DNA from: Isoetes taiwanensis
Lineage: Eukaryota; Streptophyta; Lycopodiopsida; Isoetales; Isoetaceae
Assembly: GCA_021234155.1 (NCBI GenBank)
Contig: JAJEKV010000049.1
Location: 3,749,487-3,813,486, forward strand
DNA: 64,000 bases
Reading direction: 5' to 3'
The notes beneath the pieces were generated by a model. That model worked only from the letters and a program-made list of their open reading frames with translations. It searched no databases and had not been told where the DNA came from. Positions 44,936-56,265 of this stretch are shown here, piece by piece. Each line of letters opens with the position of its first letter. The first letter of the stretch is position 1. Both the position numbers and the translations under genes were made by a program.

Positions 44936-45480
44936 TGTCGCAGACAACAATGGCAAGAATTCTAAGTTCTTAATTTGTTGGACCTTCTAGTATCATTGTT
45001 TTAGTCAAATTTAGAATCGCATAGTTGCATTAGGATCGGGACGCATGCTCAACATTTGGGCTCAGAGATGGCCAAAAGCATGATACATGGTCAATCTTTG
45101 CTCGAGGATGAGGCTAAGCCTAAGCTCAACATCTTTGCCCGAGGCCTATGCCTAGGTCTAAGCCTAAGCTTTAAGTCTTATGGATATGACACTTATTGCA
45201 AGCCATCTTTACTATAAGTGCCAGAGTGGGCTTTTGTATTTTCAATACTCTACTCCATTGCCTTCGACAATTTCACTTCTAGCCATGGCAAAGAAATGAG
45301 CACAAAAACCCTCTAAGGTTTTTAACTTAATTTACTTCCACATATATGTTTTTCTTCTCCTATATAGTAAGATTTCCTTGATATATCAACATGCAAGATT
45401 CAGGCCTTGACACTCCACCATTGTCCATATATTCACGCTCAGGACCTTGGTTGAAGATAGCAGGAACTGCCGCCAGGATC
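44936..45480. other. Intergenic region
   Basis: No gene seen. A short stretch near 45110-45180 repeats AGCCTAAGCTCAAC / GCCTAAGCTTTAAG words. Confidence 0.35.
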
Positions 45481-46770
45481 TCTACTGCTGCTTCGTCGAT
45501 TTGCAAAGGCCTTTGACACTGTGCCGAGAGAAAAGTTATGGGAAAGACTACGACAGTTGGGAGCAAATGCGGTATACAGACTCTATGAGACATGTTACGG
45601 CCGATTGACACCAATGATTGTGAATATTAGATACATATTCTAATATATATCGAATATATTTATATTGGATGTTGATGTAGACAACCTGTCAATAGTAGTA
45701 TTGGTGTCCCCAATATTGTTTGGTCTCTACATTGTCCAATTGGAGGGGTGGCTTGCCGACCACAGGGGGCCGGTGACGATGCTCAGGTTGTGCACCAGAT
45801 CATTCCGCAGCTCATATACGCAGATGATGTGGACCTCCTAGCCCACACCCCAGATGCCACGCAGTAGCACCTACATGCCCTGGGTAGTTTCTGTTGGGCC
45901 ACTGAGAGGGTCAATTTGGCCAAGACTAAGGTCTTACTTGTCTCATCTTCGCGTCAGCTAAGGCTTCACTCCTTCACTTATCAGGGGCAAAATGTGGAGG
46001 TGGCGCACACTTACAAGTACCTGGGAATAAAGTTCCCTACAACCATATACTGGATCATTTCCATTTAACTATGGGTGACTACAGTTTGGAAGGCACTGTA
46101 TACGATGCAGAATAACAGTTACAAAGCAAAGTTGTATGACTGGCCCTACTGTCCCACTTGTTTAGGGTTCTGGTGGAACCTGCTCTTTTATATGGGGTCG
46201 AAGTCTGGAGTTCGGTCATATCCCCAGCCATGTGGAATGAATTGGAGCAAGTACAAGAAGCCATTTTGGCACGAGCGCTCGGGGTGAAATCCACAGTTCC
46301 ATATCAGATCCTTCTGCAGGAGACAGGTTTCTTGCCTCTTCAATGGGCCGCACTTGACCGCCACATTATTTACTTCCAGAAGGCGGCAGGTATGGGCAAT
46401 GAACGTCTCCCCAACCTGGCTTATACTGTGGCCATGGTCTCGCAGTGCCTCAAGGCATGCTGGAAGGAGATGCGAGCATAGTAGTCCTCCAGATGGAGCG
46501 TACAAGAGCACATGTGCATCCAAGTTGAAACTGAAGGGGACCACCATCAGCTGCGGCAATACCTAGATGCTTGCATCCTCAGTATTGGGATACTGGTGCC
46601 CTTGAACTTGTTAAGACAATGCACTATAAGGTGTAGGTCAACCCCATGCTTGCACGTGGTCCACAGTTCTACCTCCGTGGACATTTGCCACTGAAAATGC
46701 GTAGATTGATAGCTTCCAAGGATCAGCGCTAATTTTGCTCCTGAAGCCAATTGGTGCTGCTAATAGTCTG
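45481..46770 (+). mobile_element. LINE-B copy 2, decayed
   Basis: A reverse-transcriptase relic: AKAFDTVPREKLWERLRQLG (~45500), then an AT-rich inserted stretch (~45617-45690), then PQLIYADDVDLLAH with YADD at 45817-45828, TYKYLGIKF, and a C-terminal block in the frame 46158-46481 (VEPALLYGVEVWS, ALGVKSTVPYQILLQETGF). Frameshifts and stops are frequent. Word-level similarity to the copy at 12-14.4 kb places both in one family. The endonuclease is missing. Confidence 0.8.
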
Positions 46771-48689
46771 TCCAAGGATTGCTATAAGCTAACAAAGTGT
46801 CCCCGATGCAATGAAACAAAAATCAGCTCAATTTGAGTCTCTTAGAGAAAGTTATGGCCTTCGGAAGCAAGGGACCTTACTCAGACAAGAAACTCAATAT
46901 ATTTGTACCCTAACCCCTACATTAAAACTTCTCCTTACTGAGACAACCTATGGCCAGTGCAATGATCTGATCCACCAAAATCATGCTCTGATATTATTGT
47001 GACGCTCCCCGAACCTATACGATGCTCCATTGTATAAATACAAGAAGTTCCCCTCCCATGGCAATTACATCACCAAAAAAGGGCCCTCCGTCTATCTCGG
47101 ACCACCTGTGATGGCCAAGTATCCGAGTGAAGAACACGGAGGTGTCATTCGTCCCATGCCTTCTATGGGAATCATATATATCAGAATCATACATAAAAGT
47201 TAGCACCTAGCACATAATATATAAAATAATATGCCACCTTTAAGGGTGGCCCATCCATCAATAGCACAACACATCATAATAGTAGCAAACATAACAAATG
47301 CATCAGAAATGAAGAGTCTAATCCCCGTCTCAGACTCAATGGTGTCAACTGACAGGTAGGGCCTCCAGATACCACAGACAGAATAGTGGCAATGGCATTG
47401 GCTGGCATAGAACAATGGCTAGGGTAAGTCCACTCTATCCACCCCTCTTGTGCACACTTTGCGGATAGGCTGAATCATGCTATGGCGTAGTTGTAGCCTT
47501 CCGGGGACGCAATCTCATGGAATCAGTCTATGAGACTACTCCGGGTTACATCTCCCCGATCCGATGAGACAGGAAAAGGAGGAACCCCTTCCCAGAGCAT
47601 GGTGCTTCTATGGATGGATAGAGGATCGTGGCCCCACTGGAAGACCATACATCTGTACCCGACTTGAACCCCCCAAAATCTATAGGCCACCCTAGTGCAC
47701 CCATCGAGCCCCAGACGTCCCTTTAGGTACGTATCCTGTGATGCAGAAGGTCTCAGACCCATACCCCGCCCATATACAATGACCGACTATAGACTCAGCC
47801 ACTGTAGGGAGCCTTGTAGCCACACTAGGAAAAGGTCCCACCTCCACTTTACCACCATGATCCTTGTATGGTGTTCAACCACAGCATACCATCAACAGCC
47901 AAGAAGACTCTTGTGAACAGGCCGCATTTAATGGGATTTAAGGAATTATAGCTAGGAGCATCTCTTCTTCTACATAGCCTTTAGCTCTCTACCTTCCGTA
48001 ATTCCGCAAGCACAAGAGGTGCAGTAGAAGACTGCCATAATGCATAAATCCATTCATAACTTCAAATAGAACATCAATAAGAGATTAATCATCCATCTAA
48101 ATAACTAAGGGTTAATCTCTATCTAGAATCGCAAGCTAACTAAGCCTACTAACTGGTATCTGAGCTAGATCTCCCATCTCACAGGTCTGCCATGCTCTGC
48201 TGGTTGAATAAGCCTCTTCCTCCCTCTCTAGCTGACCTCCAATTTGAATTGGGGCAAATTGGGGCTTAGGCGACCCAAAGTTAGCATCTCTACCTTGCCA
48301 AATCGATTTGGGCCAGGTGGCATTCCTTAAACTAAATTATTAACCTTACCTTACCTTGTTGATTACTAACATGAATTATTCATGGCGACGTTTCATGTAT
48401 TTGTACGTATAGCATATAAATATATGGAACATCACAACTGGAGTTTGTGGGATGTGTGTGCTAGGAGAAGTGCAAAATGAATACCGAAGTCCATATAGCT
48501 AGATTCTCTAGTAACACTCCTCTAGGTACCCTAGACTGAAAGCGTGACAACCATGACTTAAAGAGCTCAATGGTCATCTGCGCATCATATTACACTGCCG
48601 GGACGCCCCTTCTTCACATCTGCTTATGTAATATGCCTTCATTCTTTTACCTTGAAGATGTATAAGGGTAATATATACTCTTCAGCATT
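46771..48689. other. Intergenic region, possibly old LTR-element sequence
   Basis: No protein-coding gene recognised. TGTGACGCTCCCC at 46999 and AGCGTGACA near 48541 could be ends of a solo LTR, but no target duplication was found (see rejected items). Confidence 0.3.
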
Positions 48690-49420
48690 GACACATACCA
48701 AAATGCCCACTCTCTAGAGTTCATGACAGCTTCATTGACATCTCGTGCACTGCAATGATTTTCAAGCCCCTAACCTTGCCTGCCTTTATCCTAGTCTCAT
48801 CAGCATTTCAAATCCTAGAAAGGGAAAAAGCAAACTCATATTAGATGGCCTTGCGGCCGTTGTAGAATATGTCTAGGCTTGGCTAATTCATGGCAGGTGC
48901 TCTAGCCCTCTCCAATGTTTAGGCACTCCTCAAAGTTATATTGGGGTGCCTCTGCTTGAAGAGCTTCTTCCACTTGTTGCCTGGAAGACCAGCACTATCC
49001 AGTTGCTCTATTTTGGACTTAATTGCATATGGGGTAATTGCCATGCCCAAGTTTGCCCTCTCAAGATCCCAAGCAACTAGTTCTTCTTCCTGTTTGGGAT
49101 GAGGACATGGGGATGCTTCTTTTGTTTATGCGTAATTCTCTCGTATTGCCTCCCATTTGTCTTCTAGTGGCCTCTCTAATTGAAATGCCATATTCATTAA
49201 CCTCTTCCAGGATGTCCTCCATCTGTTGTTCCTTCCACTGGCCTTTCTTCGATGAAGAAGTCTGCATAACCATAGTCTTGTCGGGAGTTTGATACATCCT
49301 TCTCTTCCTCACCCGCTTTGCCCTAACCCTCTTGTTATTGGCAGGTACTTGAAGTGGCGCGGCATTGCCATACATGCTGTTCCATATGGTCTGCGCTATC
49401 GAGATAGTTGAAGCCCTCAA
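48690..49420 (-). pseudogene. Pogo-like DNA transposase relic
   Basis: Minus-strand remnants in two frames. First comes a psq-type helix-turn-helix: QWKEQQMEDILEEVNEYGIS followed by IREATRR (49420-49061 frame). Then a Tc5/CENP-B-type second DNA-binding domain reads in another frame: EEELVAWDLERANLGMAITP, KIEQLDSAGLPGNKWKKLFK and QRHPNITLRSA, a stop, then TLERARAPAMN. Near 48800 NADETR resembles the start of the DDE catalytic domain (DET motif). This domain order is that of pogo/Tigger-like transposases, which cut and paste DNA at TIRs. Stops and frameshifts make it inactive. The downstream catalytic half is not recognisable and TIRs were not found. Confidence 0.65.
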
Positions 49421-50339
49421 AGCCCTTGGTATGGTATTACAAAATGCAATTGAGATTCAAACATTTTGAACTATCAATCCACACCATTTGAGGGAGAAGA
49501 GATCTATTTGCCCGCCAATTCGATATCGAATGCATTGAATTCCCCCTAGCTCGATGAAATGGGCGAGCTTTTTGAAATGTCCTATATCTGACAAAAGGGC
49601 ACGAGATGGGTTCAAAGAGCCTAGACGATTGTGAGGTCACGGTTGACATATGGAACGGCATGGCACGATAGGAACTTATGTCATGCACGGTGTTAGGGCC
49701 CTACATGGGGTTATGAACTTGCGTTATGAACTTATTGGGGGTAGGATGCTAACAAGACCCTTAATCCCGCCGACGTGGGGAGCGATCATACCCTATAACC
49801 ACACAGAACAGTAAAGGTTGGTGAAGCACTAACTGATTTAGTACTCCAATGAAGGCACCTCAACCTCTTCATTGTTGCTCTTGGTACTATGGCAGACTTG
49901 CCCCTACAAATGTCTTGCTTCTTCCCAAATAAATGACAGATACTAAAGGAGTACCCTTATTTTTTTCCACCCATCAATGGCCCTTCAAGACAACCCTCAT
50001 CTTATGTGTCAAAATAAGATTCTAAATTTAACACATGCACACCTTCCCAAACTAAAACAAAGCCAAAGATCACTATGAATTCGAGAAGTTAAGTCCTCAA
50101 CATAATGTTCTAATTATTTTGTTTGGTATTTGGGGAGGGTATCTCACTGATGGTTGGGCCTAGATTTTGGGGGCATATGTATGCAAAACCGTAGTCAAGA
50201 GTGTATTTTTTGAGTGATTTGAGCTGCTTGTTGGCCAGTCAAAATAGCAATGCGAAATTGGCTATGGGATGTGATTATTTTGGTGTTGATCTGCATGGTT
50301 TCACGATAGAAGGATAAGAAGACATGCTGCTTTCTTTTT
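49421..50339. other. Intergenic region
   Basis: No gene recognised. A 252-base open frame on the minus strand at 49437-49688 has no known motif. Confidence 0.35.
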
Positions 50340-50354
50340 TCAGCAGGGGTTTCG

Positions 50355-50385
50355 GCATGGGCATGGGCAGGGGCAGGGGCAGGGT
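50355..50385. repeat. Short GGGCAT/GGGCAG repeat
   Basis: About five GGGCAT/GGGCAG units in a row, a simple G-rich repeat upstream of a 33-bp minisatellite. Confidence 0.7.
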
Positions 50386-50453
50386 TTCAGCAGGGGTTTT
50401 GGCAGGCAGGCTTCTGAATGATAGTGCTTGCTTCTGAATGATAGGGCATTCTG

Positions 50454-50546
50454 GCCCAGGATGGCTCGAAGTCCAGGATGATTCCAGCCCAGGATGGCTC
50501 GAAGTCCAGGATGATTCCAGCCCAGGATGGCTCGAAGTCTAGGATC
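50454..50546. repeat. 33-bp minisatellite, about three units
   Basis: The unit contains CCCAGGATGGCTCGAAGTCC followed by AGGATGATTCCAG. Three consecutive copies differ by one or two bases. A related word (GAATGATAG, doubled) lies just upstream. Confidence 0.8.
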
Positions 50547-51375
50547 CATAGTTCGGTGGTCATAGCTGGAGTTAGAGCATGGCCAAAGATGGCTTTGTAT
50601 TTTTCAGGGGCCATAGCTGGAATTAGAGCAGGGTTTATATGATTTGTCCAGCCATGATTTCTCAGGGAGTTTGCACCATTGGCATTTTTCCTTTGGATCC
50701 TTTGATTTGTGTTTTGTGTTTCTGGTGAAATCCCACAGTAGGAGAATCCGGTTTTGAACAGGCGGCATAGAGAATCTGGTCTGCTTGGGCAGTGCCTGTT
50801 GTTGTTGATTGCTCTGCCGGTGTTAGCTTTAAACATGTTTTGTCCGGTCTTTCTTAACAATTTTTGTCCGGATTTTTCAATAAATATATGGGTAACTCAA
50901 AAGAAACAATTATCCTTCTGTGTGTTAACTTGGCATGAATTCCTCCTTCATTGCACTATTGTAAGAGGCCATATCCTTTACAACACTGTGCTCTATCTTT
51001 CCACTACTCAAGATGTTCCACAAGCCTGCCCCAAATGGGGTGGACTAATCACTCTCTCTGCTTACTCTCATATACCAGTATAGATTTAGCTCCAACACTG
51101 CCCAATTAGTAATCAAGAAACCTAGTCTCCTGTCCTGAGTTCCTTTGTTCAATCTTCATACAGTTTATTTTAATTTGCACCCATTGTAAAATCTAATCTG
51201 CTCCAGCTGGAATGAAGGCGGTTGACTTCATGAGAAGTCCAGGCCGGTGCTTTCAGCCGGAATAGGTAGCATTGAAGAGCCACATCCGATTAGAATGCAA
51301 AGGCCCACGTACCCAATCTGTCTACATAGTTCGTATTTGATATAAAAGCACACAATATAGAAGCTCTGATATCTT
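50547..51375. other. Intergenic region left of the copia element
   Basis: No gene recognised. AAGCTCTGATATC at 51361-51373, just outside the copia target duplication, resembles a primer-site complement but lacks the full match. Confidence 0.35.
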
Positions 51376-51380
51376 GTTCA

Positions 51381-51588
51381 TGATAGAAATTAGAGCCTGG
51401 GATTCGAACCCAAGAAAGCCGGTCTCTGCCTCCTCCACCAGATAATAGTCGAGTTACTTCAGGCAAATAAATCCATCACCTTGCACTTCCGATTCAACCA
51501 CAAATTGCAGGATACACAATCCAAATCTTGCCCCACCAGTCTCTGAATCAGCTGCTCTTCAGCCCAACTTCTTCTGCTGCCACAGCAG
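51381..51588 (-). repeat. Truncated 3' LTR of the copia element
   Basis: It matches 59189-59400 almost base for base apart from two deletions (about 12 and 17 bp). It then joins directly, after GCTGCCACAGC, to reverse-transcriptase sequence. About 275 bp of LTR plus RNase H are missing at the junction. Confidence 0.88.
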
Positions 51589-52931
51589 TGCGCCCAACCT
51601 GGATTGTTCAAATACCTACTCAAAAAGTTCACGGCAAATGCTATATCGGGCCTTGTAGCATTGGCGACATAAGATAAACTTCCTATGAGCTCCCTGTACG
51701 GTATTTTTTTCATTTGCTTTCTCTCTTCTTCAGTCCTAGGACACATACTTCCACAGATCTTATTATTGACCACTAGCGGCGTAAACTTTCTTCAAACAAC
51801 CAAGATCACTCATCTGGAATCTGGCTTTTAGGATGGTCTTGCATTCATCCAAAAACTTTCTATTGCTTGCACTCATTATGCAGTCATCAACATATAAAGC
51901 AATAATGCAGAAATCATCACTTGCCTTTCTGTTATATAAATTTCCTTCCATTCACACATACATACCATTGTCGAGCCGCTTTTCTGAGCCCATATACCAC
52001 CTTCTTCAACTTGCAAACCTTATTCCCTTGCACCTCAAATCCAATTGGTTGTTCCATGAAAATTTCCTCCTCTAAGTCTCCATTCAAAAATGCTGTTTTA
52101 ACATCCATATGATCAAGATCGAGCTCATGCTCCACTGCAAGCGCTATTAAAGCTCTCAAACTTGTTAGTTTAACAATTGGTGAGAATGTATCATGATAAT
52201 CTATACCTTCTTTCTGAGTAAAACCTTGTGCAACCAATCTTGCCTTGTATCTTTCAATTTCACCATCAGGTCCCTTTTTTAATTTAAAGATCCACTTACA
52301 CCCTACCACATTTTTCATTATCGGACGGGTTATAAGATCATAGGTACCTGTCAATTTGAACGAGTCTAACTCCTCCTTCATTGCTTTCTGCCATTTACTT
52401 GCATTTGGTGAGTTAACAGCTTCCTCATATGATTTGGGCTCTGCAATACATAACATAGACGGCAGCCGGCTCTTACGTATATTAATCCCTAATTCATATT
52501 CCCTAAACCTTGTTGGTTGCCTACGTTCACGAGTGCTTCTCCCACGCTCATCTTTTCCATACTTTGACGTGTCAAAAGATACCTCCTCCTTCAATTTCTC
52601 TGCATCGCTTTTTTGTGTACGGGTTTCTTCCACCAACGGCTCTTCTACATTTACTTCTCCTAAATCCACTGCTCGATCTTCAGTCTGTTCTTCCAAACTT
52701 ACTTCCATACTCCGATCTTCCATTTCTGTAGCTTCATCTTCTATATTCTCCTCTACGACACTATCTTCCACCTCCTGGGCCTGAACAACCTCTGTTTGAT
52801 ATTCTTCCGTTCTTTTATTTTCGTCATTGTCATTATCATCGTCATCAAACCAACCTTCTGGGCCCCAAGGCTGGTTTGCCAAGTTTCCTTCCTCCTTATG
52901 CGGCATATTTTGCTTCACCATTCTATCCTTA
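51589..52931 (-). pseudogene. Copia reverse transcriptase region
   Basis: The frame 52921-51932 begins after the Helitron junction with an acidic spacer, then the RT: SKWQKAMKEELDSFKLTGTY, VVGCKWIFKLKKGPDGEIER, KARLVAQGFTQKEGIDYHDT, FSPIVKLTSLRALIALA and MDVKTAFLNGDLEEEIFMEQ. After RQWY a deletion and frameshift leads to FCIIALYVDDCIM, which holds the catalytic YVDD. The last recognisable block is IPYRELIGSLSYVANATRPD followed by FAVNFLSRYLNNPGWAHC, where it joins the LTR. RNase H is absent. Confidence 0.9.
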
Positions 52932-54590
52932 CTAGTAACGGTGCCCAGCGTTGCTGGGCTTTTGTTGGAAGTTTGTAAATATTTTGGCTTGGTTATGAAC
53001 TCGCGCCATCATCCTTAGTATACATAAAGATCATAGCTACATGCTCAAAATGTTGTGGCGAGAAACTAATGTCAAAATATATGTAAATGTAGAAAAATTG
53101 CACAGCATTGCTAAGAAAGAAGGCAGTTAATTGGCTAAATATTGTAGAATACATGTAGCATTAGCATTGGCTTGGTGCCAATGTAGGTAGATGGTATTGG
53201 GGTTTCTTAGCAAACAAAGTGAGATGTAATTGGGGTTTTCCAAAAGCCTAAATGTTTTTTATTGGGGCTTCAGAATGTTCTATGTACCAAACTTGAGAAT
53301 TCCATGTCTTTGTTGTAGGAAACCACTTTATCCAACCTATGTTCCATGAAAGTATAAAAAGGATTATAATGCATAAACTCAAACAAACATTCCCACATTG
53401 TAATAAACTGGCTCTATGAGGAACGACTACAAAACCCTAAATATGATGACATGAGAAAATGAACAAATAGAACAAAACCCTACGACGACGACAACAACAA
53501 CATCAACAACAACATTCCAATATGGTATAAATTAAAGCAAACTCATATTGTGGAGCTTGATTGATGCCCAATATAAAGTACTTCTCTAGATTATCAAAAT
53601 AGAGAAGGAAGGAAAAGCGGAGGAAGGGGGAGGGGGAGTTGTTATAGAGTTGTTTATATAGCTTTTTTTTCCTACTTACTATATATTGCATCACACTACA
53701 ACATCACATTTTAAGGATTTAAATGCATATGACATCTCTTTTTTCAAGTATTATGGCTTATGTTTGTGAGGTTGAATCCCAGCCGTGGATCTGGAGCATA
53801 TCCTGGGTACGATGCCAGATCAGTGGCCAACATCTTTTTGGAGAAAAAATGGCTTGCCATTTCCTAAGGTCTCCATGGAACTCTTGGCAGACCATGCATA
53901 TCCCGGATACGCCGGAAACGTCCCTCCCCTGTGCCGCAATGGTCACAACCGCCAGCCATCCATCTGCTCCGCCAGGCATGTTACTATTTGATGGCCTCGC
54001 ATGATCGACAACAGATCTTCATCAACAGAAGGCCCAGATCTTCATCAACAGGAGGCCTCCGCTACAATGATGGCCACCCTATTAAACAACCTACGCTGCT
54101 CCCCACACTCCCTGCCACACGCTTTGCAATCCCGCCCACAATCACGCTTTGCCTTTGAAGCTTTGCCCTGTCTCCCGCCTACTCTCCCACCTTTGATGCC
54201 TTTGATGCCTTCAAAGATCATTCTTATTTTTTTCACAGATTATTCTTATTCTTTCATGCCTTTGGTGCCTTTGATGCCTTTGATGCATTGCCTGCATGCC
54301 TTCCGCAGCTGCATCTCCCCTATTCAGCTCCAAGAACCGGCCCTGCACAATCCGCCCCTGCTCTGCGCTAAAAATAGATAGCGGCGTGAAGACTTATCCA
54401 CGTCCTAGAAATCCGAGCTCCTAACAATAGCAAAAAAAAAAACATCCAAAACAGCCCAAAATAAGTGACCACTAAATGCAATTAAGCTGCTCAAACATGC
54501 CAAAATATACCCTTTTTCATACAATACGACATCAAAATCATAGTCCTAACCACCAAACTAAAATCGCAGAAGTTTATATGACATGTGGGC

Positions 54591-54730
54591 CAAAGTATTT
54601 TTCTTAGAGAAGCCTATTTGTGCAAACAAATATTGATGCTTGATAAGTTCCGCAATGGGGCCAAAATATTCTTCTAAGAGAAGCCTTTATATGCCAACAA
54701 CTATTGATGCTTGATAAGTTCTGCAATGGG
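54591..54730. repeat. ~70-bp tandem duplication inside the Helitron
   Basis: GGGCCAAAGTATTTTTCTTA...TTGATGCTTGATAAGTTCYG is present twice in succession with few differences (54591-54660 and 54661-54730). Confidence 0.7.
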
Positions 54731-55059
54731 TACTGTGCATCTATCCTAGACCGAAAGCATAATACTGCACTTATTTATTTTGCTGAAAATGTAGGAAGTA
54801 CTAACATTAAGAAATATTGTTGTCCATAATGCCTAAATGCGAAATAAGAATGAACATTGTGGATGAATTATGTGGATATTTTATGAATTATTTGCAATGA
54901 ATTTTGGAACTAACTTTGTGAGATGTGATAAGACAGTAAGTCACATCTCAAATGCATTATAATTTGTTCATTATAATTTGTAGGTAGAAACCGAATTCCA
55001 ATTCCTGAGGATTGATGTTTAAACCACTTATGTCACTTGTCACTTGAAGAAATTACAAA

Positions 55060-56265
55060 GTGTGTAGCACATCAGGCATTAGAGACCTGGTTGGATCTAA
55101 AAGGCAATGCCTTCTAGTCTTTGTGATAATTGCACTACTGAATATAGCAAATTCAGGCCCAGCAATTGACGATTCAGGCAGAGCAAATTTGCGACATATA
55201 GATGCAGGCAAATCAATACCTGAGAAGCTAAGCAATGCAAAATCGAGTCAGAAAAGGTTAGAGGCCCTAAAATCTAGCCTCACAACGTTCAGCCTTCATG
55301 GGAGGCAGTTAGATACTACATACAGATCCAAAATTTTATATGCAGAGGAGTATTTGATGGAGGTGCTAGTAGGAACTCCAGCAAAGAAGTTCACAGCAAT
55401 TCTTGACACAGGAAGCGATATAGTTTGGTTTAAATGCAACCCTTGCAACGCCTGCGAAAGCACGGATTCTGCGTCTTGCAATTCATGCCCTCCAACTGTG
55501 CTATACCATGCAATTCAACACAATGTTCTTATCTGCCTGAAGTAACATGTTCAGAAGCTGAAAGTGGTACTTGTGATTACCACTATGGATATGCCGATGA
55601 GTCATACAACAATGGACAGTATGTATCAGAAGCTCTTCATTTGCTTTCGGACTCCGGTCCTTCGCAACCTTTTGATGTGGTTGTAGGCTGTGCCATACAC
55701 TCACTGGGGACTTCAGTGGTGGAGATGGGCTGGTTGGATTTGGGATGGGATCCTCTTCCTTGATATCTCAAGTTTCTTCACTGGATGGAAAATTCTCTTA
55801 CTGCCTCACTAGCTATACTGAAAGCAACGACAGTGTATTGCTTCTTGGCGATTCTTCTGCCACCTCAGATCCTTCAGTTAGCTCTACCCCTATCCTGCAA
55901 TCTTCAAGCCAGCTTTACTATGTCAAACTCAAGAGCATCACTCAAGATGCCTTCGTCAATACCTTGCCTGACCCGTGTTGCTCAACTATAAGGGTTTTGA
56001 TGTCTGCTTTAATATGTCAGGGGTTTCTTCTTCTGTTCAATTCCCTTCTCTCAGCTTCCAATTTGATGGGGCTTTATTGAACCCTCCTCAGACAAATTAC
56101 TTGGCTTTTGTTGATTCTGCTAAGACCATCAAGTGCTTGTTGCTCACTCCTGCAGATGATGGTCTGGGAATTATTGGGAACATATTGCAGCAGAATTACC
56201 TTGTTGCCCATGATATTACCGGGATGAAGCTTTCGTTTCTCGAAAAAAACTGCAATGACGTTTGA
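55060..56265 (+). pseudogene. Nepenthesin-type aspartic protease pseudogene captured by the Helitron
   Basis: It resembles plant A1 aspartic proteases. A hydrophobic leader (CLLVFVIIALLNIANSGPA) and a pro-segment precede the first catalytic motif AILDTGSDIVWFKCNPC (~55395-55445). The nepenthesin-type Cys-rich insert, YGYADESYNNGQYVSEALHL, FSYCLTSYTESNDSVLLLGD and the C-terminal FPSLSFQFDGA...GIIGNILQQNYLVAHD follow. Frameshifts occur near 55490, 55730 and 55970. At the last one the segment with the second catalytic Asp (DSGT) is deleted. There is no ATG in frame at the start and the first codon of the open stretch is GTG. Family enzymes are secreted or vacuolar proteases. This copy cannot be active. 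No introns are seen. Confidence 0.85.

Noticed and set aside
46999-48549. Possible solo LTR (TGTGACGCT ... AGCGTGACA)
   Set aside because: Ends look LTR-like, but the flanking five bases differ (ATTAT against ACCAT) and no second copy is present to compare.
51361-51373. Second primer-binding-site-like word GCTCTGATATC
   Set aside because: Lies outside the GTTCA target duplication and matches the true site only partly; treated as chance or older flank.
51385-51425. tRNA-like T-arm (GGGATTCGAACCC)
   Set aside because: The same sequence occurs in the 5' LTR at 59193-59225; it is part of the LTR, with no D-arm, anticodon arm or acceptor stem.
55060-56265. Functional aspartic protease gene
   Set aside because: Three frameshifts, missing second catalytic Asp, no in-frame ATG, and location inside a Helitron.
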